Shown: piece by piece, positions 35,757 to 44,366 of the stretch
How the letters are laid out: the number at the start of each line of letters is the position of its first letter
Position numbering within the stretch: position 1 is the first letter of the stretch
NCBI RefSeq assembly: GCF_900230185.1
Contig: NZ_OCSR01000002.1
Location: 2,046,001-2,110,000, forward strand
DNA length: 64,000 bases
Direction of reading: 5' to 3'
Source of the DNA: Burkholderia sp. OK233
Lineage (GTDB): Bacteria > Pseudomonadota > Gammaproteobacteria > Burkholderiales > Burkholderiaceae
Program-made: the position numbers and the translations under genes
The notes under the pieces: model-generated
Told to the model about the DNA's origin: nothing
The model's input: only the letters and a program-made list of their open reading frames with translations
Database searches by the model: none

Positions 35757-36755
35757 TCAGATAACCTGCAGGTCTTTGCCGACGATGATCTGTCCGTCGA
35801 AATGCTTGCGCGCATCGGCGGCCCACATCTCGTCGGTAATCGCGGGATCGCCGCCCGGCACGAAATGGCTCAGCACTAGCGTCTTGACGCCCGCCGCCGC
35901 GGCGATCTTGCCGACCTGTTCAGTGCTGGTGTGGCTCTTCACGAGGTGATCGAGCAGCGTCGGCGCGTTGTCGACGGTCTTCATCAGCTTTTCGAGCGCG
36001 GGCAGGTACATCACTTCGTGCACCAGTACGTCAGCGCCTTTCGCGAACTCGGCAAGCGCCGGGTAGTAGGTCGTGTCGCCGGAGAAGACGACGGTGCGGT
36101 CCCGAGTTTCGAAGCGGTAAGCGAAGGCCGGCTTGATCGTGTAGTGGTCGACCAGGGTCGAGGTGACGCGCACGCGGTCGTCTTCCATCACGAGGCGCGG
36201 GCCGTCGAATTCATGGATGTTGATCAGCGGCCGGAACGGCGGGCGGCCTTCTTCGCGCATGCGCACGTCGAGGTCGATCGCGTTCATGTCGACAAAGTCA
36301 TCGATCATCTTTGTTATGCGCGGCGGCCCGTACAGGTTGACGGGCGTGTGTAGGCCGGTGGCCCAGGCGAGGAACACGAGATTGCCGAGGTCGGCGTTGT
36401 GATCCGAATGATGGTGGGTCAGAAAGATGTCGCGGATGCCCGGTAGCTTGATGCCTGCTTTGGTCAACTGCAGCGCGACGCCGTTGCCGCAATCGACCAC
36501 GTAGGGCTGACCGTCGACCACCAGTACGTTCGCCGGCGCCGCGCGCAGGTCGGACGGCGTCGGGCCACCCTTGGTGCCGAGCAGGATCAGCTGCGTGCCT
36601 TTTGCCGGATGTCCCGCAGAGGGTGTCGCGGTTGCGGAGTTGGCCGGTGACTGCGCGTGGGCGTCCTGCATCCACGGCAGCGCCGCGGTAGTGCCTGCTG
36701 TCACGGCAATACGCATGAAATCACGACGGGAACGTCCGAACGGCTGATCACTCAT
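35757..36755 (-). CDS. Tat-exported metallo-beta-lactamase-fold hydrolase
   Basis: This 332-residue enzyme has a twin-arginine signal (SRRDFMRIAVTAGTTAALPW) and a metal-binding MBL core. HxHxDH is seen as THHHSDHNADLG (His114, His116, Asp118, His119). Further ligands follow in HYTIKPAFAY, SGDTTYYPAL and the late SHFVPGGDP. The family covers lactonases, sulfatases and RNase Z-like hydrolases. It probably folds with its metal in the cytoplasm, then is exported. It is translationally close to the downstream COG0523 GTPase. Confidence 0.9.
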   Translation of the reverse strand: MSDQPFGRSRRDFMRIAVTAGTTAALPWMQDAHAQSPANSATATPSAGHPAKGTQLILLGTKGGPTPSDLRAAPANVLVVDGQPYVVDCGNGVALQLTKAGIKLPGIRDIFLTHHHSDHNADLGNLVFLAWATGLHTPVNLYGPPRITKMIDDFVDMNAIDLDVRMREEGRPPFRPLINIHEFDGPRLVMEDDRVRVTSTLVDHYTIKPAFAYRFETRDRTVVFSGDTTYYPALAEFAKGADVLVHEVMYLPALEKLMKTVDNAPTLLDHLVKSHTSTEQVGKIAAAAGVKTLVLSHFVPGGDPAITDEMWAADARKHFDGQIIVGKDLQVI

Positions 36756-36931
36756 GGTTCTGTGTCTCCTGATATTCTGGTTGGGCGCGCTCGATTTTCT
36801 TGGGTAACCGGGCTCGAAAGCGATTGAATTCTAGCGATTTCATCAGCCTGCGGGTCGGGCCGCAAGCGGCACGCCCCTGACCTGCAACGCGGGTGGACTG
36901 ACGAGTATCCTTAATCCGAAGGAGTTCGACA

Positions 36932-37387
36932 ATGACACTTAACGGCGCGGCTCCGATCGAACCAATCACCATTGGTCAATTGAGCATTCAGTACCTGATT
37001 GATGGAACTGCCACCGGCGGGATGGGTGTTTTCGAATTGACTGTGGCGCCGGGTTCGCAAGTCCCACCGCCACATAGCCACACGCGCAACGAAGAGTGCG
37101 TCTACGTGTTGGAGGGCAAACTTCGGTACTCGGTCGACGGGGTAGTTCGAGACCTGGTACCGGGAGAATGGATGTTTACCCCACGTGGGTCGGTTCATCA
37201 CTTTAGCAACCCGCACAATGACACGGCCCGCGCGCTGATCGTCCTTACGCCCGATATAGGTGCTCAGTATTTTCGTGATGTCGGAGCAGTCGTAAGCGCC
37301 GGCGGGCCACCCGACCGCTCGAAGCTTATCGATGTCATGTCCAGGTATGGGCTAGTGCCGGCGGCACCACCACCGTCACCACAATGA
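36932..37387 (+). CDS. Cupin-domain protein
   Basis: This 151-residue protein is a single cupin beta-barrel. Metal-binding motif 1 is seen in PPHSHTRNEECVYVLEG (His, His, Glu) and motif 2 in PRGSVHHFSNPHND. ATG 36932 follows AGGAG. Such cupins act as dioxygenases, isomerases or sensors, and no pathway is evident here. It is divergent from the MBL-COG0523 pair and convergent with a PAP2 gene. Confidence 0.85.
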   Translation: MTLNGAAPIEPITIGQLSIQYLIDGTATGGMGVFELTVAPGSQVPPPHSHTRNEECVYVLEGKLRYSVDGVVRDLVPGEWMFTPRGSVHHFSNPHNDTARALIVLTPDIGAQYFRDVGAVVSAGGPPDRSKLIDVMSRYGLVPAAPPPSPQ

Positions 37388-37419
37388 GACCTTGGGGCGA
37401 TAGTGGCAGTCCCGTGTAA

Positions 37420-38115
37420 TCACAACCATTTCACAACCGACCGCCCGAGAACGAGTAGTTCGTCGAACTGGGTGATCAGTTCAAAACATATAACAAATAA
37501 CACGGCATAAGAGGGCCCAGGAAATCTGTGCATCCATCGCAAGATCGGCACTGCAAAACGCGTTCTAACGGCGTCCCGAGTCATGATCCAGGTGATCGTC
37601 ATTCCTATCGCCGCCCCCGCGAGTACGTCGGTCGGATAGTGCCAGCCGAGATAAACGCGCGGCAGACATATGAAGATCACGGTGTACAAAAGTGCGAGCA
37701 CGCCGATGCCGCGCCAGACGAGAAAAATCCCGGTCGCGACCGACATCCACAGCAGCGCATGGTCACTCGGAAAGGAACTCCAGGTTGGCAGCACGGCCGT
37801 TCCCAGACCGCCCGATGGAAAATGCAAGTGCAGTTCAGGGTTGTAGAGAGGCCGCATCCGAAATGGCAAATAATGGGCAAAAAGCCTGAATATTGCGAGC
37901 CCAAGAAGGCTGCTCGCGATCGTCGCGACGACCATTTCACGCTCCCATTCACCACGCCGACTAGGTTTGAACCATATCCACCACAACACGGGGATGAGCA
38001 CGAAACCTTTGAATGTGTAGAGGCCCGCGATGACCCTTATCGCGTGGTTCAACACGGTGGAGCTCAAAGCAAAGCGCGTCAGGAAAGTTTGGATTGAGGT
38101 ATCGAAAAGGTCCAT
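37420..38115 (-). CDS. PAP2-family membrane phosphatase
   Basis: This 231-residue integral membrane protein has six hydrophobic segments. The PAP2 motifs appear in order: FAHYLPFRMRP (domain 1), WSSFPSDHALLW (domain 2) and PRVYLGWHYPTDVLAG (domain 3), with the catalytic His. It probably dephosphorylates lipid phosphates such as undecaprenyl or phosphatidylglycerol phosphate at the periplasmic face. AGGAGGG precedes ATG 38115. Monocistronic. Confidence 0.9.
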   Translation of the reverse strand: MDLFDTSIQTFLTRFALSSTVLNHAIRVIAGLYTFKGFVLIPVLWWIWFKPSRRGEWEREMVVATIASSLLGLAIFRLFAHYLPFRMRPLYNPELHLHFPSGGLGTAVLPTWSSFPSDHALLWMSVATGIFLVWRGIGVLALLYTVIFICLPRVYLGWHYPTDVLAGAAIGMTITWIMTRDAVRTRFAVPILRWMHRFPGPSYAVLFVICFELITQFDELLVLGRSVVKWL

Positions 38116-38354
38116 TCGTCAATCCCTCCTGGTTTTTACTTATAAGAAAATGCTTAATTAGCGGAAGCTGACGCGGATTTTTTCGGCAATCAGGGGCATG
38201 CGTTAAGTGTGCCACCCTATACGAAAGAGATGAGACATAAGCCAATAAAAGTCCCGGGACAATCGTACTTTCCTCAATTCCATTCCGACGGTCTTACCTA
38301 CGCTGATCCAAACCGACAGAGCAGACTCCTCCGAATTCACCGCCGCGGCGACGG

Positions 38355-39596
38355 CTAAAACCGGTCCACCCTGAAGGGCCGGGTATCCACAAGGGTCCCC
38401 TCGCCGGTCATCATCTCCGCGATCAGCCGTCCTGTCACAGGACCGAGTGTCAGCCCGTGATGCGCATGACCAAATGCGAACCACAAACCCGTGTGATTTG
38501 CTGCCGGTCCGATGATCGGCATCATGTCAGGCGTACACGGGCGGCGGCCCATCCACGGCTCGGCGTCCAGTCGCCCGGCCAGCGGGAACAGCGTGCGGGC
38601 CGTGGGCTCGACGGCGGCAAGCTGGGTGGGCGTCTTCGGTGCGTCGTGCCGCGCGATTTCGGCGCCGGTCGTCAATCGGATACCTTTGGCCATCGGCGCG
38701 AGCAGGTAACCGCGTTCGACATCGAGGACCGGATGATTCAGACGCGCGCCTGGCTGCGCGCCATAGTGCATGTGATACCCACGCTTGGTACCGAGCGGCA
38801 GGCGATAGCCCAGCCGCGAACTGAGTTGGTCCGACCACGGGCCCAACGCGACCACCGCCGACGATGCCACGAGGGTGCCCACCGATGTATCCACCTGCCA
38901 ATGATCGCGCAACGTATTCGCATCGCCGATCAAACAACGCCCGCCAAGCTGCTCGAAGTATTCTGCGTAAGCTGTGACGAGCGCGTTCGGGTCACTGACG
39001 GAATCAGATGCCGTGTAGCGCAACGCGCCGATCAGGCTGCGGTCGAGATCGGGCTCCATCTGTTGCAGACTCGCCGAGTCGAGCGATTCGAATTCGACGC
39101 CATATTCGCGATGCCACTGCTCGGCAAGCCGCGTTTCACTGTCGCGAACCGCTTCGGTGCGGAACACCTTCATCCAGCCGATCGGACGCAATAATGCGCT
39201 CGCGCCGGCCTCGGCGGCTAACGCGCGGTGCTCGCTCACGCAATGTTCGATCAGCGTCGCATAGGACCTTGCGATCGCCGCATGCTTCACCGGATGAGAA
39301 TTGCGCCAGTATTGCCACAGGAACGGTGCGGCCTTGAGCATCGCGTTGGCGTGATAGCGAACCTCCGGCGACCGGTTGCGCGCGTAGCGCATCAACGTGC
39401 CGAGTTCGCGCGGAAACGCATACGGATACACGCCTTCGCGCTGGATCAGCCCTGCGTTGCCAAACGATGTCTCGTTGCCGGGCGGCTTGCGATCGACCAG
39501 CGCAACCCGGTGGCCGCGCTTCTGAAGATGGACGGCGATGCACACGCCGACGATGCCCGCGCCAAGTACGACGGTATCGAATTTCATCATGCTCAT
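38355..39596 (-). CDS. FAD-dependent oxidoreductase, D-amino-acid dehydrogenase-like
   Basis: This 413-residue flavoprotein has the N-terminal dinucleotide motif VVLGAGIVGVCIAVHL and the substrate-side block NETSFGNAGLIQREG characteristic of DadA-like enzymes. The C-terminal FAD-binding stretch is GLWFAFGHAHHGLTLGPVTG. It oxidises a D-amino acid or secondary amine. It is the last gene of a minus-strand operon (MFS, amidase, oxidase), suggesting a chain of uptake, amide hydrolysis and oxidation. Substrate inferred, not shown. Confidence 0.88.
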   Translation of the reverse strand: MSMMKFDTVVLGAGIVGVCIAVHLQKRGHRVALVDRKPPGNETSFGNAGLIQREGVYPYAFPRELGTLMRYARNRSPEVRYHANAMLKAAPFLWQYWRNSHPVKHAAIARSYATLIEHCVSEHRALAAEAGASALLRPIGWMKVFRTEAVRDSETRLAEQWHREYGVEFESLDSASLQQMEPDLDRSLIGALRYTASDSVSDPNALVTAYAEYFEQLGGRCLIGDANTLRDHWQVDTSVGTLVASSAVVALGPWSDQLSSRLGYRLPLGTKRGYHMHYGAQPGARLNHPVLDVERGYLLAPMAKGIRLTTGAEIARHDAPKTPTQLAAVEPTARTLFPLAGRLDAEPWMGRRPCTPDMMPIIGPAANHTGLWFAFGHAHHGLTLGPVTGRLIAEMMTGEGTLVDTRPFRVDRF

Positions 39597-39632
39597 GAGC
39601 TCACAGACTGACGATTACGCCGACAGTGCCGT

Positions 39633-41159
39633 TTAGACCGTTGAAATGCCGGCGCCATTCGGGCCGGACTCATTGAAGAGAGGCGGTGCCGTCACGATCG
39701 ACTTCAGCGACGGATCAGCCTGCGTGAGCTTCGACAGATCGGGACGCGGCCGGCGCAAGACCGGCGATTGATCGAAGACCTGTTCCATGGCGTGCGCGAC
39801 GGCGAGCGTTTTCCGATCGCCATGAAACGGGCCGACGATCTGCAAGCCGAACGGCATGCCCGCATGATCGACGCCGCAGGGCAGCGACACGGCGGGATGC
39901 GTCGTGAGCGTGACGACGTAGGTCAGCGCGAGCCAGCGATAGTAGTTGTCCTGTTCGCGTCCGCCGATCTGCGCCGCGTACATGTGTTGCCAGGGAAACG
40001 GTGAAACCGGCGTGGTCGGCGAGAGAATCACGTCGTACTGTTCGAACGCACTCTGGAAGCGTTTGAAAATGCGGGTCTGCTCGGCTTGTGCCCAGGCGCT
40101 GTCGGCGAGGCTCATGCTCGCGCCCATTTCGTAGTTCGCACGCGTGTTGGGTCCGAGCTGGTTCGGATCGCGCGTATAGGCATCGTGCAGACCGGCGACG
40201 AAGCTCTCCGCGCGGATCACGTCGAAGCAACGGTGTACGTCGCCGAGATCGAAGCTCGCCTGCTCGCAGGAACGGAACGACGGCGCGATCAGCGCGATGC
40301 GCTCGCGGAACACTTTGCGGATTTCGTCGTCGACGTCGCAACTGCTGAAGTCTTCGGTCCAGCCGACTCGCAGCGAGCCGAGGTCGATATCGTCAGGCCG
40401 CGCAAAGTCCAGCGGATCGACATGAAAGCTGAGCGGATCGCCCGCGGAGATTCCCGCAGTCGCGGCGAGCTGCAGGCAGGCCTCGGCGACGGTGCGGCCC
40501 AGCGGTCCGACCACCGAGATCGGCGTCCAGCCGACCAGCTTGCGCGAATTCGGCACGAGGCCCGGCGTCGGACGAAAGCCCACCACGCCGCATTTCGAAG
40601 CCGGAATCCGCAAGGACCCGCCGGTATCGGAGCCGGTGCAGACCGGCAGCATGTCGCACGCGAGCGCGGCGGCCGAACCGCCTGACGAGCCGCCCGCGTT
40701 CAGCGTGGTGTTGAATGGATTGCCCGTTGCGCCCCATACCGGATTGCGCGTATTGGCGCCCGCGCCGAGCTCCGGCACGTTGGTCTTCGCGGTGACGATC
40801 GCGCCGGCGGCGCGCAGGCGCTCCACCAGCACAACGTCATGCGTGGGAACGTTGCCGCGCGACATGGGCGAGCCATACGTCGTCAGGAGACCTGCTGTAT
40901 TTTCGAGGTCTTTGACGCCGAGTGGCAAACCATGCAGCAAGCCGAGCGCTTCGCCGTCGAGCACCTGCTTTTCGGCGCGCTTCGCGGCTTCTCGCGCGGC
41001 CGGGAAGTCCGTCGCGGTCACTGCGTTGACTGCGGGATTGATCGCCTCGATACGCGCAATGCAGGCGTCGAGCAGTTCGACCGGCGAAATCTCTTTCGCG
41101 CCGATCATCCGGCGCAGTTCAACGGCGCTGCGTCCAACCAGTTCATTATCGTGACTCAT
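39633..41159 (-). CDS. Amidase-signature hydrolase
   Basis: This 508-residue amidase-signature enzyme has a visible Ser-cis-Ser-Lys triad: Lys83 in GLPLGVKDLENTAG, Ser158 in AGGSSGGSAAALA and Ser182 in SDTGGSLRIPA. The spacing from Ser158 to Ser182 is 24 residues, as in other family members. It hydrolyses carboxylic amides, and the context suggests amino-acid or acyl amides. It starts 15 bases after the MFS gene and is followed by the FAD oxidase gene, forming one operon. Cytosolic. Confidence 0.9.
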   Translation of the reverse strand: MSHDNELVGRSAVELRRMIGAKEISPVELLDACIARIEAINPAVNAVTATDFPAAREAAKRAEKQVLDGEALGLLHGLPLGVKDLENTAGLLTTYGSPMSRGNVPTHDVVLVERLRAAGAIVTAKTNVPELGAGANTRNPVWGATGNPFNTTLNAGGSSGGSAAALACDMLPVCTGSDTGGSLRIPASKCGVVGFRPTPGLVPNSRKLVGWTPISVVGPLGRTVAEACLQLAATAGISAGDPLSFHVDPLDFARPDDIDLGSLRVGWTEDFSSCDVDDEIRKVFRERIALIAPSFRSCEQASFDLGDVHRCFDVIRAESFVAGLHDAYTRDPNQLGPNTRANYEMGASMSLADSAWAQAEQTRIFKRFQSAFEQYDVILSPTTPVSPFPWQHMYAAQIGGREQDNYYRWLALTYVVTLTTHPAVSLPCGVDHAGMPFGLQIVGPFHGDRKTLAVAHAMEQVFDQSPVLRRPRPDLSKLTQADPSLKSIVTAPPLFNESGPNGAGISTV

Positions 41160-41174
41160 TGCATCCTCGATTCA

Positions 41175-42461
41175 TCAGGCGAGCGCTTCGCCTGTACGGT
41201 CTTTCAGCCAGATTACCGGCACCAGCGAGATGGCGCACGCGGTGGCCACATACCAGGCCGGCGCGAGTGGGTTGCCGGTTTGCACGACCAGCCAGCTTGC
41301 GATGAACGGCGAGAAGCCGCCAAAGAACGATGCGCTCACTACGTAGGTCAGCGCAATACCGGTTGCGCGGACATGCTTCGGAAAGAGTTCGGGGATCATC
41401 ACGAGCACCGGTACGATCTGTCCCGCGACAAACACGGCGAGCACGGCCGATACGATGCACAGCGCGGTCATCGACGGATGCGCGCTGAGGAAGGCGAAGG
41501 CCGGATAGACGAGCAGCAGCATCACGACGCGCGAAATAACCAGCACGCGCTTGCGGCTGAAGCGGTCCGCGAGCATGCCCGCCAGCGGCGCCGCAGCGAA
41601 CAATACGAGCGAGCTGACAATGCCCGACGTGACAGCAGCGGTGGACGAGAGATGCAACGTGCGGACCGCGTGGCTCGGCAGGAAAAACGCTGTGATGTAG
41701 ACGGACACGGAGCCGCCCAGTTCGGCGAACGTGCCGAGTAGGGTGAGATTCAGATGCGTGGTCAGCGCCGCTTTCAACGCGCCGCGCGGCGGCGCTTCGC
41801 CGGGCTTGCGCTCGGCGAGCGTTTCTTCGAGCCGCTTGCGGATCATCATGCCGGCCGGGGCGGCGAAGATGCCGAGCAGGAAGGGGATACGCCAGCCCCA
41901 TTCGAGGATCGCCTGTTTGGGCAGCGTGGCGTTGATCAGCGTGGCGACCAGGGCGCCAAGCACGAGACCGGCCGCAGTGGCCGCGAAGTTCCAGCTGGCG
42001 AAGAAGGCGCGGGTGTTGTCGGTCGCATATTCGACCAGCAGGGTGGTGCCTGGGCCAAACTCGCCGCCTGCGGCGAAGCCCTGGATCAGACGCGCGCTCA
42101 GTACGATCAACGGCGCCGCGAGCCCTGCGACGGCGTAGGTCGGCGCACAAGCGATCATCGCGCAACTCAGCGCCATCAGCATGATGGTGAGGACCATCGC
42201 CTTCTTGCGGCCCGCACGGTCCGCGTAGGCGCCGATCACGATGCCGCCCAGCGGCCGCACCACGAAACCTACGCCGAATACACCGATCGACAGCAGGAAC
42301 TGATTGACCGGCGAAGCGCCCGGAAAGAACAATTGCCCTATCTGGATCGCGAAGAAACTGTAGATTGTGAAGTCGTAGAATTCGAGCGCCGTGCCGATCG
42401 TCGTGGCGGTGATAACGTGGGTTTTCGTCAGACCGGACTTACTCAGAGCAAGGGTAGACAC
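41175..42461 (-). CDS. MHS-type MFS symporter (amidase operon)
   Basis: This 428-residue secondary transporter of the metabolite:proton symporter (MHS) subgroup has about twelve helices. The loop motif GAYADRAGRKKAMVL is seen after helix 2, and RLIQGFAAGGEFGPGTTLLV is diagnostic of the group. It probably imports an amide or amino-acid-like acid, since it leads an operon with an amidase and an FAD oxidase. It is divergent from the XRE-cupin regulator that presumably controls it. Confidence 0.9.
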   Translation of the reverse strand: MSTLALSKSGLTKTHVITATTIGTALEFYDFTIYSFFAIQIGQLFFPGASPVNQFLLSIGVFGVGFVVRPLGGIVIGAYADRAGRKKAMVLTIMLMALSCAMIACAPTYAVAGLAAPLIVLSARLIQGFAAGGEFGPGTTLLVEYATDNTRAFFASWNFAATAAGLVLGALVATLINATLPKQAILEWGWRIPFLLGIFAAPAGMMIRKRLEETLAERKPGEAPPRGALKAALTTHLNLTLLGTFAELGGSVSVYITAFFLPSHAVRTLHLSSTAAVTSGIVSSLVLFAAAPLAGMLADRFSRKRVLVISRVVMLLLVYPAFAFLSAHPSMTALCIVSAVLAVFVAGQIVPVLVMIPELFPKHVRATGIALTYVVSASFFGGFSPFIASWLVVQTGNPLAPAWYVATACAISLVPVIWLKDRTGEALA

Positions 42462-42509
42462 GATAGGGTTCCCACAGGAAGGGTGGAATCGACGTGAGTT
42501 ATCATATAC

Positions 42510-42546
42510 GAGAAAAAATAAATTCTCTTATGTGAGAAAATTTTCT
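42510..42546. promoter_or_regulatory. Operator-like repeats between MFS and XRE-cupin genes
   Basis: Between the divergent starts lie GAGAA-N8-TTCTC (42510-42527) and the 12-bp perfect palindrome AGAAAATTTTCT (42535-42546). They are AT-rich against a GC-rich background, fitting a shared promoter bound by the XRE regulator. Confidence 0.55.
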
Positions 42547-42561
42547 GTGGATGTGAGTGAA

Positions 42562-43218
42562 ATGGCCAAAGCAGCAGTGATGGACAACCAGGCCGAGGCG
42601 CCGCACGAGGCGCCGCCTGCGCTCGACCACAAACTCGTAGGCGGCCATTTGCGGCAGGCACGCAAGGCGCGCGGGCTGACGCTGACGGAATTGTCGGAGC
42701 GCTCCGGCATCGCCGTATCGACGATCTCAAAGGCCGAGCGCGGTGATATCGCCCTGACTTACGACAAGTTTGCGGCGCTGGCACATTCGCTTGAACTGGA
42801 GTTCGACGCGATTTTCAGGCGCAGCCGCAAACGCAACCAGCCAGCGGGCGTGATGAAACCGTCCTTTACGGCGAACGGCAAACAGGAGATCTACGACACC
42901 CCGAACTACGAGTACGGCATGCTCGCCAACAATCTGACCGGCAAGCGGATGGTGCCGATGCGCGCGCACATTCGCGCACGCGCCGTCTCGGACTTCCCGG
43001 AGTACATCCGGCATTCAGGCGAGGAGTTCGTCTTTGTGCTGGCAGGCAAACTGGAATTGCGCTTTGAAAAAGGCAAGTCGTTCAAGTTGATGCCGGGCGA
43101 TAGCCTGTATTTCGACAGCTCGATTGGGCATGTTTACCTGAGCCTCGGCAAGGACGATGCGGAGGTGTTGGTGTGCTGCGTAGATACGGATGAGCATCGG
43201 CCGAATGGTGCCATCTGA
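42562..43218 (+). CDS. XRE-cupin transcriptional regulator
   Basis: This 218-residue regulator has an N-terminal XRE helix-turn-helix (LRQARKARGLTLTELSERSG, then IAVSTISKAERG) and a C-terminal cupin ligand domain (HIRARAVSDFPEYIRHSGEE, then MPGDSLYFDSSIGHVYLSL). Regulators of this layout control amine, amino-acid or polyamine catabolism. ATG 42562 is chosen because the sequence ahead overlaps the divergent promoter. It likely binds the palindromes at 42510-42546 and regulates the MFS-amidase-oxidase operon. Confidence 0.88.
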   Translation: MAKAAVMDNQAEAPHEAPPALDHKLVGGHLRQARKARGLTLTELSERSGIAVSTISKAERGDIALTYDKFAALAHSLELEFDAIFRRSRKRNQPAGVMKPSFTANGKQEIYDTPNYEYGMLANNLTGKRMVPMRAHIRARAVSDFPEYIRHSGEEFVFVLAGKLELRFEKGKSFKLMPGDSLYFDSSIGHVYLSLGKDDAEVLVCCVDTDEHRPNGAI

Positions 43219-43247
43219 GCGGCGTGTTGCCACCCGGCGCTGCGCCG

Positions 43248-44126
43248 TTACTCGGCCAGCGCCGCGAGCAGTTGATTCTTGACGATCGCGGTGGCCAGCG
43301 GCTGCCGTCCGAATTCATACCAGCCGATGTGCCTGCGCCACGCTGTGCCCGGAATCGGCCTCACCGACAGCAGCGGGTCTTCGTCCCAGGCGGCGTGCCG
43401 CAGACGCGGCACGATCGACACGCCGATGTTCTGCCGCACCAGATCGGCAATCGCCGCAATCGAGTTCATTTCCAGAATAGGGTTGACCTCGACGCGCAAC
43501 CGCCGAAGCAGGCTCGCCACATGGGTGCCTGTCAGCGATACGGTTTCGAAGCCGATGAACGGATGACGCTTCAGCAGTGAGGTCACCGACGCATCGGCCG
43601 GGGCGATCGCCGGATTGACCAGCAGCACCAGTGGCTCATCGTAAAGGCGCTCCCACGACTCGGGTAGCGTGGTCGCCCGGGGTTCGCTGACGATCACCGC
43701 CGCATCGATTTCCCCGGCACGCACCTGGCGGTCCAGTTCGGCGCTGCTGCCGTGCGCGAGGCGCACTTTCAGGCCGGGATAGGGGACCCTCAGCCGGATC
43801 ACGTTGGCCGCCAGAAAACCCATCGACGACACGGTCGAACCGATCGTAATCGAGCCCTCGATGCTGAGTTCGTCGGCCACGCCGCGCAACAGCGAGTCGT
43901 ACGCGGCCACCACTGTGCGCGCCTGCTCGATGATCGAGCGGCCGGCATCGTTCAACTGGATGCTGCGCCCGCTGCGGTCGAACAACTGGCGCTGGCATAC
44001 GCGCTCCAGCGTGCGCATCTGCGCGCCGACAGCGGCGTGCGTGAGCGCCATACGATCGGCGGCGGCCGCCATGGTCCCATGTTTCTCGATGGCGAGAAAC
44101 GTCCGCAGCATTCGAATTTCACTCAT
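43248..44126 (-). CDS. LysR-family regulator of the C45 operon
   Basis: This 292-residue LysR regulator has an N-terminal winged helix (MLRTFLAIEKHGTMAAAADR, then MALTHAAVGAQMRTLE) and a C-terminal effector domain (SITIGSTVSSMGFLAANVI onwards). Its HTH differs from the consensus by THAAVGAQMRTLE where QPAVSxxI is usual. It is divergent from the C45 acyltransferase-hydrolase-MFS operon, with a candidate binding site in between. It probably senses that operon's substrate. Confidence 0.9.
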   Translation of the reverse strand: MSEIRMLRTFLAIEKHGTMAAAADRMALTHAAVGAQMRTLERVCQRQLFDRSGRSIQLNDAGRSIIEQARTVVAAYDSLLRGVADELSIEGSITIGSTVSSMGFLAANVIRLRVPYPGLKVRLAHGSSAELDRQVRAGEIDAAVIVSEPRATTLPESWERLYDEPLVLLVNPAIAPADASVTSLLKRHPFIGFETVSLTGTHVASLLRRLRVEVNPILEMNSIAAIADLVRQNIGVSIVPRLRHAAWDEDPLLSVRPIPGTAWRRHIGWYEFGRQPLATAIVKNQLLAALAE

Positions 44127-44216
44127 GCGGAATCTCCTGCAAGGCCTCCGGGACGTGCACGGATCGCACGATTTCTTCCCGTCTCCACGCGTCGGATGAT
44201 CTCACGAAACGAAAAT

Positions 44217-44241
44217 TTTTCTTTCCTATCGGTAAAGAAAA
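44217..44241. promoter_or_regulatory. LysR-type binding site candidate
   Basis: The inverted repeat TTTTCTTT-N9-AAAGAAAA (44217-44224 and 44234-44241) lies between the LysR gene and the C45 gene. AT-rich interrupted dyads of this form are usual LysR sites. Confidence 0.5.
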
Positions 44242-44366
44242 TAACGCTTTTTATTTTGTTTGTGGCCAATGAGAATCGATTTGTCACAAATCAGGCCGAT
44301 GACGTCAGCGCGCGCTCAGTCCCGCTCGACTCCCGTCGGCGGCAGCCAGGGTGAGGAGTCCCATCA

